In this document: piece after piece, positions 61,029 to 64,000 of the stretch
Numbering within the stretch: position 1 is the stretch's first letter
How the letters are laid out: the number at the start of each line of letters is the position of its first letter
Assembly: GCA_910586625.1 (NCBI GenBank)
Contig: CAJUIZ010000001.1
Coordinates: 310,001-374,000 of the forward strand
DNA length: 64,000 nt
DNA from: an uncultured Christensenellaceae bacterium
GTDB taxonomy: Bacteria; Bacillota; Clostridia; Christensenellales; CAG-314
Direction of reading: 5' to 3'
Made by a program: the position numbers and the translations under genes
Notes under the pieces: generated by a model
What the model was told of the DNA's origin: nothing
What the model saw: only the letters and a program-made list of their open reading frames with translations
Databases searched by the model: none

Positions 61029-62690
61029 ATGCAGGACTGTTTTGAAAAATATAATTATTGGCTGCAACATGCTGAGGACGGCGAAGTACTGCGCAGCTTA
61101 AAAAGCATGAACGAAGAAGATATCCGCAACGCGTTTAGCAAGGATTTGCAGTTCGGCACGGGCGGACTGCGCGGAATAATGACCGCAGGTACGGACAGAA
61201 TGAACGTTTACACTGTTTACCGCGCTACGGAAGGATTGGCGAGATATATGTTAAACAACGGCATGGGCAGCTGCGCCGTAACTTACGACTCGCGCATTAA
61301 CAGCGACGTATTCTCGCGTTTGGCTGCTGCTGCGTTGGCTTATCACGGAATAAAGGTTTACATTACAAAGGAATGTATGCCTACGCCGTACTTGTCCTAT
61401 ATCACAAGATACTACGGCTGCGACGCGGGCATTAACGTCACGGCAAGTCACAATCCGTCGTTATACAACGGTTACAAGGTATACGACAAGCACGGCTGTC
61501 AATTAACGGATGCCGCTGCAATTGCTGTTACCGAGCAAATCGAAGCGGTGGATATGTTCGAGCGTCCGCTACCCGTATTCGAAGATTATTTCGGCAAGGA
61601 AATAACCTATACCGACGAGCAGGCCGAACAAGAGTATATAAATTGCGTGTTGGCGGAATGCTTGGGCAATGCGGAAGGTCTGAACGTGGCTTATACTCCG
61701 CTAAACGGTGCAGGATACAGGATAACGCCTGCGGTTCTAAGCAAGCTGGGAGCAAACGTCGAAGTAGTGCAGGAACAGTCTTTCCCCGACGGGAGATTTC
61801 CCACCTGTTCTTATCCAAACCCCGAGAAGGCGGAAGCGTTAACCATGGTTATGGCTCTTGCCGACGACAAGGGTTCGGACGTCGTCATCGCCAACGACCC
61901 CGATTCCGACAGACTGGGCGTGGCAGTAAGAGACTTAAAGGAGAACGGAAAGATAGTACAGCTGACAGGCAACGAAGTGGGAATACTTCTGTGCGATTAC
62001 GTTTTGGCAAAACTGTCCGAACGGAATCAATTGCCTGCAAGACCGATCGTGGTCAAAACGATTGTTACGTCTATTATGGTGGACGCGGTATGCGCCAAGT
62101 ACGGCGCGGAAATCGTCGACGTATTGACGGGCTTCAAGTATATAGGCGACGTTATCAACAAGTTGGAGCAAGCGGGCGAAGCCGACCGCTACGTATTAGG
62201 CTTCGAAGAAAGCTGCGGTTATCTAAAAGGAACTTACGTGCGCGACAAGGACGGCGTAGTTGCCGCCGCGCTTGTAGCGGAGTGCGCGGCGCATTACAAG
62301 CGCTTGGGAAAAACGTTGTGCGACAGAATGCGCGAGCTGTACGGCGAATTCGGCAATTACTTTTTAAGGACGACTTCCTACCGTTTCGACGGAGCTGCGG
62401 GCGCGGAATTAAAAGAAAAACTGCTTGCCGATTTACGCGTTAGCCCAATAGAAAAATTAGGCGCAAGCAAGGTCGTTAAAACGTGCGACTTTCTTACGCA
62501 AAAGCAATACGATTTGCCCCGTTCCGATGTTTTGCGTTACAATGCCCAAGACGGCAGTCAACTGATAATACGTCCCAGCGGAACGGAACCGCTTATCAAA
62601 TGCTACGTAACGGTCAGCGGAACGTCGGAGCAGATTAACGAACGCTGCGGCGAAATCGAACGTCAGCTAAACGCAATGTTTGCAAAATAA
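61029..62690 (+). CDS. Phosphoglucomutase/phosphomannomutase
   Basis: 553 aa alpha-D-phosphohexomutase: FGTGGLRGIM, catalytic-Ser loop VTASHNPSLYNGYK, metal loop NDPDSDRLGVA, sugar-specificity region GFEESCGYLKG and phosphate-binding RPSGTEPLIKCY. Interconverts glucose-1-P and glucose-6-P (or mannose equivalents). It starts 10 bp after the M18 stop and is the last gene of that run. Confidence 0.94.
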   Translation: MQDCFEKYNYWLQHAEDGEVLRSLKSMNEEDIRNAFSKDLQFGTGGLRGIMTAGTDRMNVYTVYRATEGLARYMLNNGMGSCAVTYDSRINSDVFSRLAAAALAYHGIKVYITKECMPTPYLSYITRYYGCDAGINVTASHNPSLYNGYKVYDKHGCQLTDAAAIAVTEQIEAVDMFERPLPVFEDYFGKEITYTDEQAEQEYINCVLAECLGNAEGLNVAYTPLNGAGYRITPAVLSKLGANVEVVQEQSFPDGRFPTCSYPNPEKAEALTMVMALADDKGSDVVIANDPDSDRLGVAVRDLKENGKIVQLTGNEVGILLCDYVLAKLSERNQLPARPIVVKTIVTSIMVDAVCAKYGAEIVDVLTGFKYIGDVINKLEQAGEADRYVLGFEESCGYLKGTYVRDKDGVVAAALVAECAAHYKRLGKTLCDRMRELYGEFGNYFLRTTSYRFDGAAGAELKEKLLADLRVSPIEKLGASKVVKTCDFLTQKQYDLPRSDVLRYNAQDGSQLIIRPSGTEPLIKCYVTVSGTSEQINERCGEIERQLNAMFAK

Positions 62691-62754
62691 ATAAACGTAA
62701 TTGCAGACTGCCAAAACAAGCGGATAAAAATTTTATAGTGAATTATTAAACAAA

Positions 62755-62792
62755 AAAAAACGACCTAAAGCTTGACGTTTCAGGTCGTTTTT
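62755..62792. terminator. Bidirectional terminator after phosphoglucomutase
   Basis: AAAAACGACCT / AGGTCGTTTTT stem with a 14-nt loop; poly-A and poly-T on either side. Confidence 0.9.
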
Positions 62793-62882
62793 TGCGTTTT
62801 ATATATAAAATATAATGCGGCGCAGCCTTGCTATTTGTAGGCGTTAGTACGCGTTACCGAACGGCGGGCGTGGTTTTGCGTG

Positions 62883-63713
62883 CTATTTCAAGTCCGCCTT
62901 TTCAAAGGAGAAGTATCCCGAAACGGTAAATACCGCCGTAAACAGCAAATAATACAACGCTATTTTGCCCACAAGCGCGCCGTCTATTGCGCCCGCGTCG
63001 TAAATCGTGGCGTTGTAAAAGGGTACCCAGCTTGTAGCCGTGTAGGACAGCGCGTCGCCTTGCAGCCCCAATACAGTGGTTATGATGATTATCACCGTAT
63101 TCATAATATCCGGCACCAATAACGTAATAAGTATGGGAAACAGTATTGTAGCCCATTGCTTGCGCGTTGCAAACAAAAACATACATACGCAGCTTTGCGC
63201 AAAGGTTACCGACAGCAATCCCAGCGCCAACGAGCAGAACACTGCGGATACGGCTTGCCCCGCAGTCAAATCGCCAAAGCCGTAAATAGGAGCTATTATT
63301 ACCAGCGACGTAATTATAAATGCCAGCATATACGTTGCTCCGACCGTTAACGCTATAATAAGGTACGAAAAATACAATTCGCAGCGTTTTTTGTTGGCAA
63401 GTATGGCGTTACGCATAGTACCGTCTGCAAATTCTTTGCTGAGCACTACGCTTGCGGTAATAAGCGGCAGCAACGTCGCGCCGTAGCCCACCATACCCAA
63501 ACTGGACAAAATGGAAGTGGTAACGGACGAGCGGAATTGTTCCGCCAAATTACCCATTCCCGCGCCGGACGAAGTTACCGCGTCTATAATAGAAAGTATC
63601 ACCGACGAAACCAGCGCCGTGATTATAGGCAGTACTGCGGTAACGCCCAAAAGTATCCAAAACAGCTTGCTCTTTTTCAAACGGAAAAATTCCAACCGCA
63701 ATACGTTAATCAT
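62883..63713 (-). CDS. ABC-2 type transporter permease
   Basis: 276 aa, six hydrophobic segments, N-terminus LRLEFFRLKKSKLFWILLG and the ASVVLSKEFADGTMRNAIL loop typical of BcrB/NatB-type exporters. The ATG overlaps the preceding ATPase stop by 4 bp. Cargo unknown. Confidence 0.88.
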   Translation of the reverse strand: MINVLRLEFFRLKKSKLFWILLGVTAVLPIITALVSSVILSIIDAVTSSGAGMGNLAEQFRSSVTTSILSSLGMVGYGATLLPLITASVVLSKEFADGTMRNAILANKKRCELYFSYLIIALTVGATYMLAFIITSLVIIAPIYGFGDLTAGQAVSAVFCSLALGLLSVTFAQSCVCMFLFATRKQWATILFPILITLLVPDIMNTVIIIITTVLGLQGDALSYTATSWVPFYNATIYDAGAIDGALVGKIALYYLLFTAVFTVSGYFSFEKADLK

Positions 63714-64000
63714 TGTTTTGTTCCCCCGTTATTTAAGTCTATTTTAGCTTGCCTTTCGCGCTTTATAAGGTTAATATAGTATTCTTCCAACTCGTCCGCG
63801 GCTTGCTGAACGCTTAAAACGTTTACGCCCGCCTGCGCGAGAGTAAGCATAATCTGCGTTACGGGTACATCTGCATAAAGGTCCACGTCGTTGTCCGTTA
63901 CCGTTGTTTTTCCGTATTGCTTTAACGCTTCGGTAGTTTTGTTTACGTCGTCTACTTTAAGCCGTACGCGCTTGCTTGCCACTTCGCGCAGCTGTTCGGC
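63710..64000 (-). CDS. ABC transporter ATPase, C-terminal part only
   Basis: The minus-strand frame enters at the window edge (AEQLREVASKRVRL) and runs 96 codons to the stop at 63710. It is the C-terminal regulatory part of a BcrA-type exporter ATPase, ending with the LEEYYINLIKRE helix. The nucleotide-binding domain lies outside the window. Any internal start is an artefact of the edge. Confidence 0.8.
   Translation of the reverse strand, partial: AEQLREVASKRVRLKVDDVNKTTEALKQYGKTTVTDNDVDLYADVPVTQIMLTLAQAGVNVLSVQQAADELEEYYINLIKRERQAKIDLNNGGTKQ

Noticed and set aside
1..64000. CRISPR arrays, insertion sequences, integrases, prophage genes
   Set aside because: None seen; no repeat-spacer pattern or transposase motif found by eye.

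Overview
The window is a bacterial chromosome segment around the replication-origin genes. It looks like a spore-forming low-to-moderate G+C Firmicute (Bacillota, most likely class Clostridia, perhaps an uncultured gut lineage). Evidence: rpmH-rnpA-yidD-yidC-jag, mnmE-mnmG-rsmG and parA-parB clusters; dnaA and dnaN nearby; a GerA/GerB/GerC-type germination receptor operon; Gram-positive lipoprotein signals; AGGAG-type ribosome binding sites; many sigma-A-like promoters. The taxon call is inference from gene content; no database was searched.

Layout. 0-6 kb: parAB (minus; parB runs off the left edge) and mnmE-mnmG-rsmG (plus). 6-9.3 kb: rpmH-rnpA-yidD-yidC-jag (minus). 9.4-17 kb: purine nucleoside phosphorylase, a GtrA-like membrane protein carrying a bL12-like C-terminal domain, gltX, a RadC-family protein, a PepV-like dipeptidase, a small regulator pair, mscL and tRNA-Pro. 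17-19.7 kb: a dehydrogenase/ferredoxin pair (extended SDR plus EFR1-type). 19.8-23.3 kb: a self-contained two-gene cassette, a TIR-methyltransferase fusion and a membrane protein with two Rossmann-like domains and a RyR-like C-terminus; this is the best candidate for an undescribed system. 23.3-27.4 kb: dnaA, a divergent rubrerythrin gene, dnaN and a probable oriC. 27.4-34.7 kb: DegV, an acyltransferase-like protein, a second possible conflict protein, a membrane phosphoesterase, an SDR and an orphan antitoxin. 35.2-45.5 kb: an alpha-glucan utilisation locus (surface binding lipoprotein, solute-binding protein, two permeases, a GH13 lipoprotein) and a separately promoted ATPase. 46-55 kb: uppP, ychF, a GNAT, a GPH sugar transporter, a WalJ-like hydrolase, a CPBP protease, rlmH, a degenerate hydrolase, a DUF951 protein and a signal peptidase. 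55-64 kb: germination operon, an ATP-grasp protein, an M18 aminopeptidase, phosphoglucomutase and the end of an ABC exporter.

How the genes work together. To the right of about 27 kb most genes are on the plus strand, while dnaA, dnaN and much of the left side are on the minus strand, which fits bidirectional replication from just upstream of dnaN. The alpha-glucan locus reads as a full path: glucan capture at the surface, cleavage by a lipoprotein amylase, and import of the oligosaccharides by a MalEFG-type ABC transporter energised by the nearby MsmX/UgpC-like ATPase; phosphoglucomutase further right could feed glucose-1-phosphate into glycolysis. Two features (19.8-23.3 kb and 29.7-31.1 kb) have the domain style of nucleotide-centred conflict or immunity proteins.
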